A stretch of 64,000 nucleotides of DNA from Kitasatospora paranensis. GTDB lineage: Bacteria; Actinomycetota; Actinomycetes; Streptomycetales; Streptomycetaceae. How positions within the stretch are numbered: position 1 is the first letter of the stretch; each line of letters starts with the position of its first letter. Shown piece by piece: positions 9,279 through 20,162 of this stretch. The stretch is from contig NZ_BAABKV010000001.1 of NCBI RefSeq assembly GCF_039544005.1, positions 62,001 to 126,000 of the forward strand, given 5' to 3'. The notes beneath the pieces are model-generated. The model saw nothing but the letters and a program-made list of their open reading frames with translations, made no database searches and was not told where the DNA came from. The translations under genes were made by a program, and so were the position numbers.

Positions 9279-9522
9279 CCGTGTCTGCTCGGCGCGACCG
9301 GCCGGAGCATCGGCGCGTCAGGTCGTGGCGGGTTGCCGGGCTCTGCACGTTCGAAGGCCCCGTTGCAGCAGCTGCGGTACGGTGCCGGCGGCGTCCAGGC
9401 GCACGACGCGCGGCAGCGCGACCGCGGGTTGGCGTGGAAGCCCTACTCCGTTCCATGGTGCGGCGGGCGAAGGCGGGGCCGTTCCCGTTGCACAGCGCCC
9501 GGGATGTCCCACTGCCCGGTCT

Positions 9523-10527
9523 TCAGACGAGCGGGCGGCTGCCGATGTCGGGGAAGTGGCAGGCGGTGCGGTGGTCCGGGTCGCCGCCTCCGACCCGGAC
9601 CAGGGGCGGTTCCTGCTCGGCGCACAACTCGGTGGCCTTCCAGCATCGGGTGCGAAAGTGGCAGCCCGAGGGTGGGTCGAGGGGGCTGGGGACCTCTCCG
9701 GTGAGGCGGATGCGCTCGCGGCCGCGGGCCGCGTCGGGATCCGGTTCGGGGACCGCGGACAGGAGGGCCTGGGTGTAGGGGTGCGTGGGCCGGGAGTGGA
9801 CAGCCTCGCGGTCGCCGGTCTCCACAACCTTGCCCAGGTACATGACGGCGATCCGTTGTGAGAAGTGCCGGACGACGGCGAGGTCGTGGGCGATGAAGAG
9901 GAACGCGATGCCGAAGTCGCGCTGCAGTTGCTGAAGCAGGTTGACCACCTGAGCCTGGATCGAGACGTCCAGGGCGGAGACCGGCTCGTCGGCGACGATC
10001 AGCTTGGGCCGGAGGGCAAGCGCCCGAGCGATGCCGATCCGCTGGCGCTGGCCGCCGGAGAACTCGTTGGGGTAGCGGTTGTAGTGCTCGGGGTTGAGGC
10101 CCACGGTCTCCAGCAGCTCCTGGACGCGCTTCCTGCGCCCCTGCGGCGGGTTGATGCCGTTGAGCGCCATGGGGGTCTCCACCAGGGTGCCGACGGTGTG
10201 CCGGGGGTTGAGCGAGTTGTAGGGATCCTGGAAGATCATCTGCAGGTGCTGCCGGGTGGCCCGCAGCTTGGACTTCGACGCGTGGGTGATGTCCACGCCG
10301 TCGAAGCGGATGCTGCCGCCGGTGGGCTCCAGCAGTCGGGTAACGAGGCGTCCCGTGGTGGACTTGCCGCAGCCGGACTCGCCGACCAGGCCGAGGGACT
10401 CCCCCGCGGCGACGCGGAGGTCCACCCCGTCCACGGCCCGTATGACCTCGGAATGACGCTGGATCAGCAGATTCCTACGAACCGGGAAGTGCATGTGCAG
10501 GTTGCTGACCTCGAGCAGGTCGCTCAT
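9523..10527 (-). CDS. dppF: Peptide ABC transporter ATP-binding protein (DppF/OppF type)
   Basis: A 334-residue cytoplasmic ATPase of a dipeptide/oligopeptide importer. Walker A is [16 protein letters not shown] (about residue 50), the signature loop [19 protein letters not shown] and Walker [17 protein letters not shown] follow, and the C-terminal oligopeptide-transporter extension contains GCHFRTRCW near residue 290. The start overlaps the stop of dppD by 4 nt (ATGA), so the pair is translationally coupled. It is the last gene of the minus-strand run SBP, two permeases, DppD, DppF. The frame is intact. Confidence 0.9.
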   Translation of the reverse strand: MSDLLEVSNLHMHFPVRRNLLIQRHSEVIRAVDGVDLRVAAGESLGLVGESGCGKSTTGRLVTRLLEPTGGSIRFDGVDITHASKSKLRATRQHLQMIFQDPYNSLNPRHTVGTLVETPMALNGINPPQGRRKRVQELLETVGLNPEHYNRYPNEFSGGQRQRIGIARALALRPKLIVADEPVSALDVSIQAQVVNLLQQLQRDFGIAFLFIAHDLAVVRHFSQRIAVMYLGKVVETGDREAVHSRPTHPYTQALLSAVPEPDPDAARGRERIRLTGEVPSPLDPPSGCHFRTRCWKATELCAEQEPPLVRVGGGDPDHRTACHFPDIGSRPLV

Positions 10528-11535
10528 GCGGTCCTCCGGGAGATGCGGGCCGTGAGGTGGCAGGCGGCCAGGTGGCGAGGGTCTTCGGCGAACGGCACAA
10601 GCTCAGGGCGGTCACTGCGGCACAGGTTCTGGGGGACCTGCTCGCGCACTGGGCAGCGCGGGTGGAAGGCGCACCCGGAAGGCAGGCGGATCAGGCTGGG
10701 CGGGGTTCCCTCGATCGGGTGCAGCGGCTCGTCCACGTTGCCGGACAGGTGTGGCATGGATGCCAGCAGGCCGCTGGTATAGGGGTGCTGCGAGTTCTTG
10801 AGTACCTCGCGGGCCGGTCCGTACTCGACGCGGCGCCCGCCGTACATCACCAGAATGTCGTCGGCGGTCTCGGCGACGACTCCGAGGTCGTGGGTGATGA
10901 TGACGACGGCAGAGCCGAACTCCTGCTGGAGGTCCGCGATCAGGTCGAGAATTTGCGCCTGCACGGTGACGTCAAGGGCGGTGGTGGGCTCGTCGGCGAT
11001 GAGCAGTTCGGGGTCGTTGACCAGCGCCATGGCGATCATAGCGCGCTGCCGCATGCCGCCGGAAAACTCGTGCGGGTAGCCGGCGGCGCGCCGCGCGGCT
11101 GGGGAATGCCGACCCGCTGGAGAAGTTCCACGGCACGCTCCCGGGCCCGGCGCTTCGAGGTCTCGGGGTGATGCACCCGATAGGCCTCGGCGATTTGGGC
11201 GCCGACGGTGAAGAAGGGGTGCAGGGCCGAAAGCGGGTCCTGGAAGACCATGGCGACACGGCTGCCGCGCAGTGCGCGCATCCGCGCCTCCGGCAGGGCG
11301 ACGATCTCATCGCCACCGAGCCAGACTTCGCCGGAGACCAGGGCGCGCGTGCCCTTGTGCAGGCCGAGCAGGGCGAGGAGGTGACGGACTTGCCGGAGCC
11401 CGACTCGCCGACGATGCCGAGGGTACGGCCCTTCTGAAGGGTGAAGGAGACGCCGTCGACGGATTTGACCACCCCGTCGTCGGTGGGGAAGTGCACGCGC
11501 AGGTCGCGCACGTCCAGAAAGGCGTTGGGGTACAC
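10524..11535 (-). pseudogene. dppD: Peptide ABC transporter ATP-binding protein (DppD/OppD type), two frameshifts
   Basis: The companion ATPase of the same importer, read in three frames. The first gives [20 protein letters not shown] and Walker [15 protein letters not shown]; the second, after a shift near 11380, gives [20 protein letters not shown] and Q-loop [19 protein letters not shown]; the third, after a shift near 11100, gives [19 protein letters not shown] and Walker [16 protein letters not shown]. Restoring one C near 11380 and one G near 11100 joins the frames into about 337 residues, the normal length. The operon around it is otherwise well kept, so I read both shifts as base-call errors. 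Confidence 0.85.
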
Positions 11536-11565
11536 GGGGACTTCCTCTCGATGCCTTTCGGCCAG

Positions 11566-12558
11566 TCAGGCTCGGCGGACGCGCGGGTCGATCAGGCCGT
11601 AGACCACGTCCACGACGACGTTGGCGAGCACCACCGCTGTGGCGGCGAACAGGGTGGTGCCCATGATCACGGGCAGGTCCACGTTCTGCACGGACTGCAC
11701 GGCGAGCTGTCCGATGCCGGGCAGGCCGAAGGCGGACTCGGTGATGATGGCGGCGCCGCCGAGCAGCGCTCCGAAGTCCATGCCGATGATGGTGACCACC
11801 GGCGTGATCGCCCCGCGCAGGGTGTGCTTGAGGGTCACCGTGCGGCGGGGCAGGCCCTTGGCGCGGGCGGTACGGATGTAGTCCTCGCCCATAACCTCCA
11901 ACGCGGTGGAGCGCGTGAAGCGGGCGTAGGCGGCGAGGTTGATCACAACCAACGCAACCCAGGGCAGCAGCAGGCCGGTGAACCAGCTGGCGGGGTCTTC
12001 GGTGACGGGGGTGTAGCCGGCGGCGGGCAGTAGCTGCCACTTGTCCACGAAGACGTACTGGAGGACGAGCGCGATGAAGTAGATGGGCGTCGAGATACCG
12101 AAGAGGGCGAGTCCGACGGCGAACTTGTCCAAGGGCTTTCCCTTGCGGACGGCGGCAGCCAAGCCCAGGGCCACGCCGAGCAGCAGGAAGGCGAGGGCGG
12201 AGCCGAGGGCGAGGGAGAGGTCCACCGGGAAACGGCTCCAGACCGTGTCCCAGACGTCGGTGTTGTCGTGGTAGCTGATGCCGAGGCAGGGGGCGGAACA
12301 GTGGACAGCGGTGGAACCGTCGCCGAAGGTCCGGCCGGCCACCAGGCCCTTGGCGAACTCGCCAAACTGAACGAGCAGGCCCCGGTCCAGGCCGAGAGAG
12401 TGGCGGATCTCCGCGATCCGGTCGGGGGTGCAGCCTTTGCCGCAGGCCAAGACCGCGGGATCGCTGGGCACGGCGAAGAAGATGAATAAGGTGATGGCGC
12501 TGACCACCGCGATGACGGTAAGGGCGCTCAGCAGACGTCGTATCAGGTAGCTTGTCAT
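11566..12558 (-). CDS. dppB: Peptide ABC transporter permease (DppB type)
   Basis: A 330-residue inner-membrane permease with about six helices. The start MTSYLIRRLLSALTVIAVVS is typical of DppB/OppB, as is the extended periplasmic loop between helices 1 and 2. The cytoplasmic EAA loop reads EDYIRTARAKGLPRRTVTLK, where the ATPase docks. It lies 30 bp upstream of dppD and 25 bp downstream of the second permease, all on one strand. An unusual insertion with four Cys (CGKGC, CSAPC) in the first extracellular loop might form disulfides; this is seen in some actinobacterial members. Confidence 0.88.
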   Translation of the reverse strand: MTSYLIRRLLSALTVIAVVSAITLFIFFAVPSDPAVLACGKGCTPDRIAEIRHSLGLDRGLLVQFGEFAKGLVAGRTFGDGSTAVHCSAPCLGISYHDNTDVWDTVWSRFPVDLSLALGSALAFLLLGVALGLAAAVRKGKPLDKFAVGLALFGISTPIYFIALVLQYVFVDKWQLLPAAGYTPVTEDPASWFTGLLLPWVALVVINLAAYARFTRSTALEVMGEDYIRTARAKGLPRRTVTLKHTLRGAITPVVTIIGMDFGALLGGAAIITESAFGLPGIGQLAVQSVQNVDLPVIMGTTLFAATAVVLANVVVDVVYGLIDPRVRRA

Positions 12559-12583
12559 GGTTCAGCCTCGGGATCGGCGGGGA

Positions 12584-13573
12584 TCAGCCACGGTTCGCGC
12601 GCGGGTCGAGCGCGTCGCGCACCCCGTCACCGAGCAGGTTCAGGGAGAGCACGACCGCGAGCAGGGCAACGCCCGGCACCACCATGTAGGTGAGGTCGTA
12701 GAGGTAATAGTGAGTGGCCGTGTTGAGCATCCCGCCGAGGTCCGGATTGGGCGGCACGACGCCGACGCCGAGGAAGGACAGCGCCGCCTCGGTGGCGATG
12801 TTGCCCGGCACTGCCAGCGCGAAGGAGATCAGGACCGGCGCCCACAGGTTGGGCAGCAGCTGCTTGAACAGGATGTGGCCGGAGCGGGCGCCCATCACCT
12901 GGGCGGCGTCGACGAACTCGCGCTGCCGCAGCGAGATCACCTGACCGCGGACCAGCCGGGCCGGGTAGGCCCAGGAGAACAGGGCGATGACTGCAACGAT
13001 GGTGCCCAGCTGCGCGGACTCGCTGACCGATCCGTGGCTGTCGGTGGTGATGGCGTTGGCGATCACGGGGGTCAGCGCGATGATGAAGAGGAGCTGCGGG
13101 AATGCCAGCATCACGTTCATCACCCAGTTGAGCAGTGAGTCCGCCCAGCCGCCGAAGTAGCCGGCGGCCAGGCCGACCAGAACGCCGAGTGCGGTGGCGA
13201 ACACGGCGGCGGTCAGCGACACCACCAGCGAGGTACGCAGGCCGTAGAGCAGCCGTGCGAAGACGTCGTAGCCGGTGCCGGGCTCGACGCCGAGCCAGTG
13301 CGAGCCGCTGATGCCGCCGAGAGCGCCGACGGGGAAGTTGCCCTGGTCGGGGTTGATGGCGTGCAGGTCGGCCCTCACCGGACCCCAGCCCTCGACGGCG
13401 GAGAGGACCGGGGCGAGCATCGCGGCGAGGATGAAGAGCAGTGCCACGACGAAGGAGGCCGCCGAGGCGCGGTCGCGCCTCAGCCGCAGCCAGGCCTGTC
13501 GGGCCGGCGAGCGGCCGGTGACGGCCGTGGCGGGTTCCGCCTGCGCCTCGAAGGCGAGCTGGGTCTGGGTCAT
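12584..13573 (-). CDS. dppC: Peptide ABC transporter permease (DppC type)
   Basis: The second permease (329 residues) of the importer. It begins with a cytoplasmic tail ending in RQAWLRLRRDRASAASFVV, typical of DppC, then one helix and a loop with SHWLGVEPGTGYDVFARLLY (the family's H-LGTD--GRD-SR). The EAA loop reads EFVDAAQVMGARSGHILFKQ. A Thr/Asn-poor insertion precedes helix 4. It is followed directly by dppB. The order substrate-binding protein, DppC, DppB, DppD, DppF differs from the common A-B-C-D-F order. Confidence 0.88.
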   Translation of the reverse strand: MTQTQLAFEAQAEPATAVTGRSPARQAWLRLRRDRASAASFVVALLFILAAMLAPVLSAVEGWGPVRADLHAINPDQGNFPVGALGGISGSHWLGVEPGTGYDVFARLLYGLRTSLVVSLTAAVFATALGVLVGLAAGYFGGWADSLLNWVMNVMLAFPQLLFIIALTPVIANAITTDSHGSVSESAQLGTIVAVIALFSWAYPARLVRGQVISLRQREFVDAAQVMGARSGHILFKQLLPNLWAPVLISFALAVPGNIATEAALSFLGVGVVPPNPDLGGMLNTATHYYLYDLTYMVVPGVALLAVVLSLNLLGDGVRDALDPRANRG

Positions 13574-13670
13574 GGTTCGGTGCTGCCCTTCGCAGACAGA
13601 GTGGGGCGGGGCGGGCCGGGCCCGGCGGGGCTCCGGCCGGGTCAGGCAACTACGCTGATGCGCAAAGGAG

Positions 13671-15327
13671 TTACTTCTTGAGATAGACCTTGGCGAGGTT
13701 CATCGTGCCGATGACGTTGTCCTCTTGCAGGCCGCCGACCTTGGAACCCTCGAGATAGTTCATCTTCGTGTAGATCAGGGGGACCACGGCCGCAGTGCGG
13801 GTCAGGATGTCGACGTCGAGCTTGCCCCAGGCGGCGCTGACGGCGCCGGGGTCGGTGAGGGTGGAGATACGGTCGATCTCCTTCTCCGTAGCGGCGTCGT
13901 TGAGCTGCGCGAAGTTCCAGTTGCCGGTCTGCGTGATGACACGGGCGGACAGCAGCGGGGTGATCACCGCCGAGCCGGAGGGGTAGTCGGCGAACCAGTC
14001 GGCCCACATCAGGTCGTAGTGGTTGGACACGTTGCCGATGTTGCTGAAGTAGGTGGATGCGTCGATCCTCTTCACGTTGACCGTGATGCCCACCTGAGCC
14101 AGCGCGTCGTGGATGGCGTCGCCGACCTTCTCCGACATGACGGCAAGGGAGAGGGTGACGTTCTTCTGGCCGGACTCGGCGAGCAGCTGCTTGGCCTTGG
14201 CCTGGTTGCCTGCGGGGTCGGAACCGTAGGGGGCGGCGGCGAGGCGGCCAGGGATCTTCGGGTTGAGGAAGGTGGTGGCGTAGTCGCCGTAGGCCGAGCC
14301 GCCGAAGCCGCCGCGCACGGTCTGCTTGTTGATCGCGTACCCGATCGCCTGGCGAACCTTGAGATCGGTGACGGTGGCGGTGTTGATCGCCAGGTAGTTG
14401 ATGGAGAGGAAGCGATGGAGTGGAAGCGCGACCTGAGCTGGGGGTCGCTGGAGAAGGTCTGGAGGTCGGTGCTGGCCACGGTCTGGCCGGAGACGGCGGT
14501 GTGCGCATCGCTACCGTCCGTCTTCATCAGCTGGTCGATGGCGGAGCCGTCCAGTCCGATCTTGACGTTGATCCTGTCGACATTCTGCTCGCGCAGCCTG
14601 TCCGTGCCGGCACTCCAGTGCGGGTTGCGCACCAGGGTCAGCTCCTTGCCGCGGGTATAGGTCCCGATCATGTACGGGCCGTCGGACCAGACGTGGGTGT
14701 CGTAGGTGGCACCGGTGTCGTGGGCCTTGGGCACAGCCGCGAAGGTACCGATGGCGGTGGCCTGGTTGAAGTCGGAGACGGACCTGTTCAGCTTGAAGAC
14801 GATCGTGTAGGGGTCGGGCGTCCGGATCGAGGCCAGCTCGCCCTGCTTGGGCCCCTTGTAGCCGTTGCCGCCGACCAGCCATTGCTGGCCGTAGGTGGCG
14901 CCGCCCGCCAGGTCCGGGTCGAAGGACCGCTCCACGCCGTACTTGACGTCAGCGCTGGTGACCTCAGTGCCGTCCTGCCACTTGATGCCCTTGTTGAGAT
15001 GGAACGTCCAGGTCTTCGCGTCGTCCGAGGGCGTGCCGGCGTCCGTGGACAGGTCGCCCACGAGCTTGGTCGACCCGTCGGTCTGCTTCTCCCAGTAGGT
15101 CAGCGACCGGTACAGGATGTGGCCCAGGTTCATCGCCGCGATCGTGTAGTTCCGCTGCGGGTCGAGGTGGTCGAAGTCGTAGGACGCGTAGTAGGTGAGT
15201 GTGCCGCCCTTGACGCGGTCGGTCGAGCGGCCGGATGCGGAGCCGGGCCCCCGCCGCAGGCGGTAAGACCGAGGGCAGCGGAGGCTGCAAGGGCCGTGAG
15301 GCTGACCGCACGGGTGTTGCGCATCAT
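13671..15327 (-). pseudogene. dppA: Peptide ABC transporter substrate-binding lipoprotein, two frameshifts
   Basis: The extracytoplasmic binding protein (SBP_bac_5 family) that captures the peptide. A lipoprotein signal peptide (LTALAASAALGLTACGGG, lipidated Cys) opens the gene. The mature part continues in a second frame (NLGHILYRSLTYWEKQ, DAKTWTFHLNKGIKWQDGTE, VTSADVKYGVERSFDPDLAG) and then a third (LAINTATVTDLKVRQAIGYA, FNPKIP-like FLNPKIPGRL, MWADWFADYPSG). Shifts lie near 15245, where one missing G in the lipobox CGGGG run explains it, and near 14430. Composite length of about 550 residues is normal. It is first in the operon and diverges from a TetR gene with two shared operator-like motifs between them. 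Confidence 0.85.
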
Positions 15328-15384
15328 GTTGAGTGGTCTCCTAGCTGAAGGTGCAGCCCGGGGGAGGAGCGCGAGGCATGGTTC

Positions 15385-15468
15385 TTTGGACGCCCAGCCA
15401 AGTGCTTCATGGACCTAGCCGTCAAGAATTTGGCGGTAACTATTGATTAATTTGGACGACTAGCCAAA
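15385..15468. promoter_or_regulatory. Two copies of a TTGG-N8-CCAA operator motif
   Basis: TTTGGACGCCCAGCCAA at 15385-15401 and TTTGGACGACTAGCCAAA at 15451-15468 share TTTGGACG-n-C-n-AGCCAA and contain the inverted repeat TTGG-N8-CCAA. Both lie between the divergent starts of the substrate-binding protein (15327) and the TetR gene (15480), the second immediately before the TetR start. They are the likely sites for that regulator, giving repression of the importer and autoregulation. Confidence 0.6.
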
Positions 15469-15479
15469 GATTGGTGACC

Positions 15480-16127
15480 ATGGCACGACAGAAGAACCAG
15501 GCGGCCCGCCGGGCCGAGCTGCTCGCCGCCGCCGCGAAGGCGATCAGCGAGCACGGTCCTGGCAAGGTCCGCGTCGCGGACATCGCCGAGGCCGCCGGGG
15601 TGGCCAAGGGGTCCGTGCACTACTACTTCAAGGACCTCGACGATCTGCTGGAGCAGGTCTACCGGGAGGCCGGCGAGCGCTACTTCACCCAGCGCCTCGA
15701 CGAGGTCACCCGCCACGCCGACGCACGCGACAAGCTGATCGCCTGCATCCGGATGGGCCTGCCGGACGGACCGGAGGACCAGCTGACCGGCCTGCTCTAC
15801 CGCACGGGTGTCGAACTGCCGTACAACCCGCTGCGCGCCGCACTCGCCGAGGGGCTGACGGACAGGCAGGTCGGGGTCTACGTCGGCGTCCTGGAGGTCG
15901 GCCGCGCTCAGGGCCACTTCCGGATCGCAGAGCCGGTCCAGGATGTCGCCGCCAATCTGGTCGCCCTGGAGGACACCTACGCCAGCCGGATCATCTACCG
16001 GCGCGCGCCCGGCATGTTGGACCGCGCCATGGCGCTGATCCTCGGCTACGCCCGCGCAGTGACCGGCTGCCCCGGCCTCACCCCTGATCGCATCCCCGAC
16101 CCCACCGAGGAGGACCCTGCCCCATGA
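15480..16127 (+). CDS. TetR family transcriptional regulator
   Basis: A 215-residue TetR repressor. The DNA-binding domain reads NQAARRAELLAAAAKAI, VADIAEAAGVAKGSVHYYF, KDLDDLLEQVYREAG. I chose the ATG at 15480 (MARQKNQ); GTG 15474 and TTG 15471 are in frame. It is paralogous to the TetR at 8667 along its whole length. Its stop overlaps the start of the downstream DmpA-type peptidase by 4 nt (ATGA), so regulator and peptidase are one transcript. The divergent Dpp operon and its own promoter are the probable targets. Confidence 0.87.
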   Translation: MARQKNQAARRAELLAAAAKAISEHGPGKVRVADIAEAAGVAKGSVHYYFKDLDDLLEQVYREAGERYFTQRLDEVTRHADARDKLIACIRMGLPDGPEDQLTGLLYRTGVELPYNPLRAALAEGLTDRQVGVYVGVLEVGRAQGHFRIAEPVQDVAANLVALEDTYASRIIYRRAPGMLDRAMALILGYARAVTGCPGLTPDRIPDPTEEDPAP

Positions 16128-17267
16128 GCCACGCCCCCCACCTGCGCACCCCCTCAGGCAAGGAGCGCGCCCGGGCCCTCGGCATCCCCTTCGCCGGGGA
16201 GCCGGGGCCGTACAACGCGATCACCGACGTGCCGGGCGTCGCGGTCGGCTACGCGACACTGATCAAGGGCGAGGCGGTCCGCACCGGTGTGACCGCGATC
16301 CTGCCCCGCGGCCGGGAGGGCGTCGGCTCTCCCTGCGCGGCCGGCTTCTACTCGCTCAACGGCAATGGAGAGCTGACCGGCACCCACTGGATCGAGGAGA
16401 CCGGTTCCCTGGCGCTGCCCGTCGGCATCACCGACACTCACGGCGTCGGCTTGGTACACCGTGGCCTGATCGACTGGATCGGCGCCAACTACCCGGCACT
16501 GGCCGAGAAGTGGCTGCTGCCGGTGGTCGGCGAGACCTGGTCGGGCTACCTCAACGACATCAACGGCCCGCACATCCAGCCGCTGCACGCGGCGCACGCC
16601 CTCGACGCGGCGGCCCGGGGACCGATCGAGGAGGGCTCGGTCGGCGGCGGTACCGGCATGAACTGCTACCAGTACAAGGGCGGGTCCGGCACCGCCTCCC
16701 GTGTTGTCGCCTACGGCCCGCACCAGTACACGGTCGGGGCCTTCGTCCAGGCCAACTTCGGTGTTCGCACCGAACTCACCATTGCCGGCGTCCACCTGGG
16801 CGACGCTCTGCGCGACGACAACCCGATGTCCTCCGTCCGGGCAGCCGATGCCCCGCTGCCCGGCGGCTCCGGTTCGGTCATCGTCGTCGTCGCCACCGAC
16901 GCCCCGCTGCTGCCCGCCCAGTGCAAGGCCATGGCCCGCCGGGTGTCGATCGGCCTCGGCCGCACCGGCACCAGCGGGGGCACTTCTCCGGGGACGTCTT
17001 CCTCGCCTTCTCCACAGCCAACGAGGGCGCGCTGCGCAGCGACTTCCCGGACGGCCCCCCGGTCCCGACGAGTTCGACACCCTCCGCTTCATACCTTGGG
17101 GCCGGATCGACCCCTTCTACGCCGCCACCGTCCAAGCCGTCGAGGAGGCCGTGCTCAACTCCCTCACCGCCAATGAGGACATGGTCGGCCGTGACGGCCA
17201 CCGCTCCCCCGCCCTCCCCCGCGATCAGGTCCGCAAGCTCCTAGCAGCACGGTCGGCGGCGGAGTGA
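16124..17267 (+). pseudogene. P1 family peptidase, DmpA-type (S58) aminopeptidase, two frameshifts
   Basis: DmpA-type enzymes are self-cleaving N-terminal nucleophile hydrolases that release N-terminal residues, often D-amino acids or beta-amino acids. Seen here: YNAITDVPGVAVGYATLIKG, the GSVGGGTGMNCYQYKGGSGT loop, ANFGVRTELTIAGVHLGDAL, and GGSGSVIVVVATDAPLLPAQ, in which the Gly-Ser is the probable autocleavage site with Ser as nucleophile. One missing G near 16978 (…TSGGHFSGDVFLAFSTANEG) and one near 17062 (GPPGPDEFDTLRFIPWG) restore about 381 residues. Located between the peptide importer's regulator and aminopeptidase N, it fits intracellular breakdown of imported peptides. Confidence 0.85.
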
Positions 17268-17350
17268 CCCACCCGCCCCATGCCCTCGGGGCCGGAGACC
17301 CTCCCCCTGCGCGCCGCCCACCACCATCTGCACCCCACGAGGAGAAAGAG

Positions 17351-19885
17351 TTGCCCGGCGAGACCCTGACGCGCAGCGAGGCCCGCGAACGGGCCCGACT
17401 GCTCGCCACCGACGCCTACGACGTGTCCCTGGACCTGCGCAACGCGGTCCATCCGGATCGGGACACTTTCCGCTCGGTCACCCGGATTCGCTTCCGCTGC
17501 GCCGAGCCCGGCGCATCCACCTTCGCCGACCTGCTCGCCTCGACTGTCGACGCGGTCGTCCTCAACGGCCGCAGCCTCGACCCCGAAGTCGTCTTCGACG
17601 GCACGCGCATCCTCCTCGACGGACTGGAGGAGGAAAACGACCTGACGGTGATCGCCCGCTGCGCATTCTCCAGCACCGGGCAGGGCCTGCACCGCTTCAC
17701 CGACCCCGAAGACGGGCAGGTCTACCTGCACACCCACCTCGAACCCGCGGACGCCCGCCGAGTCTTCGCCGTCTTCGAACAGCCCGACCTCAAGGGCGCA
17801 TTCACCTTCCACGTTACCGCCCCCGAAGCATGGACGGTGCTGGGCAACACCGTACCCGCAGCCCCGCTCCCCGAGCCCGGTGACAACGAGCCCCCCTCGC
17901 AACCTGGCACTTCACCCCGACCCTGCCGCTCCCCAGCTACCTCACCGCCGTCGCCGCCGGCCCGTACCACGTGGTACGCGACCACTACCGGCGCGTCCTG
18001 CCGAACGGAGGCGTGCAGCACATACCCCTCGCCGTCCTCTGCCGGGCTTCCCTCGCGCCGTACCTCGACACCGACGAGATCCTCACCCTCACCCGCCAGG
18101 GCCTGGACTTCTACACCAAGCAGTTCGAATTCCCCTACCCTTTCGGTAAATACGACCAGGTATTCGTTCCCGAGCACAACATCGGCGCCATGGAAAACCC
18201 CGGGCTGGTCACCTTCCGCGAGGACTTCCTGTTCCGGAGCAGGGCGACCCGCTCCGCCTACGAGTACCGTGCCAACATCCTGCTGCACGAAATGGCGCAT
18301 ATGTGGTTCGGCAACCTCGTCACCCCCGTTGGTGGGACGACCTGTGGCTCAAGGAATCCTTCGCCGAATTCATGGGAGCTTTCGCATCGGCGGAGGCCAC
18401 CCGGTACACCGAGGCGTGGACCACCTTCGCCAATCGCCGTAAGGGCTGGGCCCACCGCGTCGACCAGCGCCCCAGCACCCACCCGGTCACCGCGGACATC
18501 CACGACCTGCAGGACGCCAAGCTCCATTTCGACGGCATCACCTACGCCAAAGGCGCAGCGGTGCTCAAGCAGCTCGTCGCCTACGTCGGACAGGACGCAT
18601 TCCGCAAGGAGTCCGTCGCTACTTCGAACGCCACGCTTTCGGCAATGCCACCATGCACGACCTGCTGTCCGCCCTGGAGGAGTCCTCCGGCCGCGACCTC
18701 ACCGACTGGGCCCAGGCCTGGCTGCAGAGCAGCGGCGTCAACGCGTTCACCCCGCACATTCGTTGCGGCGCGGACGGCCGGATTCGCGAAGTTGTCATTG
18801 AACAGCAGGGCGAGCCGCTGCGCCCGCACCGCGTCGCGGTCGGCCTCTATCGCCTCAACGCCGAAGGCGCACTGATCCGCTACGCCCGTGCCGAAACCGA
18901 CCTTCACGGCAGACTCACCCCGATTAACGGACTCGTGGGCGCCGAGCGTCCGGACCTGGTCCTCGCCAACGACGACGACCTCAGTTACGCCAAGCTCCGC
19001 TTCGACGCCCGATCCCTGGCAACCCTTCGCCGCCACCTGGGCGACCTGGCCGACCCGCTGGCGCGTGCCCTGGGCTGGACCGGCTTGTGGGACCTGACGT
19101 GCGACGGCGCCTTCGCTGCAGAGGAATTCCTCGACCTGGTGGCCGGATTCGCCGGACGTGAGTCCGAGATCGGGCTGCTTCAGACTCTGCACACCTGGTC
19201 CCGCGAAGCCCTGCTCTTCTTCGTCGACCCGGAACGCCGACAAGCAGCGGGCGCTCGCCTCGCCGATGCCGCCGTTGCCGAGATTCGTCTGGCCGAGCCC
19301 GGCGCAGACCGGCACCAAGCCTGGACCCGCTTCCTCGCTTCGATTGCCGCCCGCGATGCAGATCTCACTCTGCTGCAGGGACTCCTCGCCGAAACCGACA
19401 ACCAGGAGCTGCGCTGGGCCCTGCTGGAGGCCTTGGCCGCCCACGGCCGCACCGACGACGAAGAGTTGGAGCTAGAGGCCGCCCACGACGACAGCGCGGC
19501 GGGCCACCGCTGCTTCGCACGGTGCCGCACCGCGCGTCCGACGGCGGCGGCCAAGGCCGAGGCCTGGGCCGCGGTGACAAAGTCGGCCATCCTCGGCAAC
19601 GCCACGACGCAGGCCGTCGCTGCCGCCTTCCACAAGCCCGGGCAGCAGCACCTCATCGCGCCCTACGCCAACCGGTACTTCAAAGAGCTCACCGACCTGT
19701 GGGCCAAACTGCCCATCGAGACTGCGGTGCCGGTCGTGACCCACCTCTTCCCTGTGTTTCAGCCTGACGCCCTCGCCCTGGCGGAGCAGTGGCTCACCGA
19801 CCATCCGCACGCTGCGCCCGCGCTGCGCCGGCTGGTGATCGAGGCCCATGCCGACCTCTCCCGCGGCGGGCGCGGGCCACGCTGA
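17351..19885 (+). pseudogene. pepN: Aminopeptidase N (M1 family zinc metallopeptidase), three frameshifts
   Basis: PepN removes N-terminal residues from peptides in the cytoplasm. The exopeptidase motif HNIGAMENPGLVTF and zinc motif ILLHEMAHMWFGNLVTP are present, and the third ligand lies in WLKESFAEFMG after a shift. The start is best placed at TTG 17351 (LPGETLTRSEARERARLL) with GGAG six bases upstream, rather than the GTG at 17264 overlapping the previous stop. Shifts lie near 17897, 18333 and 18618; in each case a single missing C, C or G in a run restores the frame, giving about 845 residues with the ERAP1-like C-terminal domain. Three independent inactivating shifts in an otherwise conserved gene argue for sequence errors. 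Confidence 0.87.
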
Positions 19886-20086
19886 GGCCCGGACGCCCGA
19901 AGCGGCGGCGGATCCTGGACGCCGAGGTGGGCGACGGCATGCCGGCCGCAGAACATCCGTCACCCGAACGTGCCGGCATCCCAGCAGGTACGGGCCGGCG
20001 AATGGGAACGGTTGAATTTGCCAAGCGGTGCTCCGCGACGGTTCTTCCGCCGTCGGCCGGGTTTGCGGGCCGGGCCCGTGAACACT

Positions 20087-20120
20087 GCGTGCCCGGCACG
20101 GGAGTCCGTACCGGGCACGC
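20087..20120. terminator. Hairpin between convergent genes
   Basis: GCGTGCCCGG and CCGGGCACGC form a perfect 10-bp stem with a 14-nt loop. It lies between the ends of pepN (19885) and the convergent TetR gene (20163). No T-run follows, as is usual for GC-rich actinomycete terminators. The remaining 270-bp gap holds nothing else I recognise. Confidence 0.5.
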
Positions 20121-20162
20121 GGCCCCGCCAGCCGGGTGTCAGCTGCGCAGGTCGCATGCCGT

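Noticed and set aside
17264..17350. GTG start of pepN overlapping the peptidase stop
   Set aside because: The extra 29 residues are Pro/His-rich and not family-like; TTG 17351 has a good ribosome site and the conserved N-terminus.
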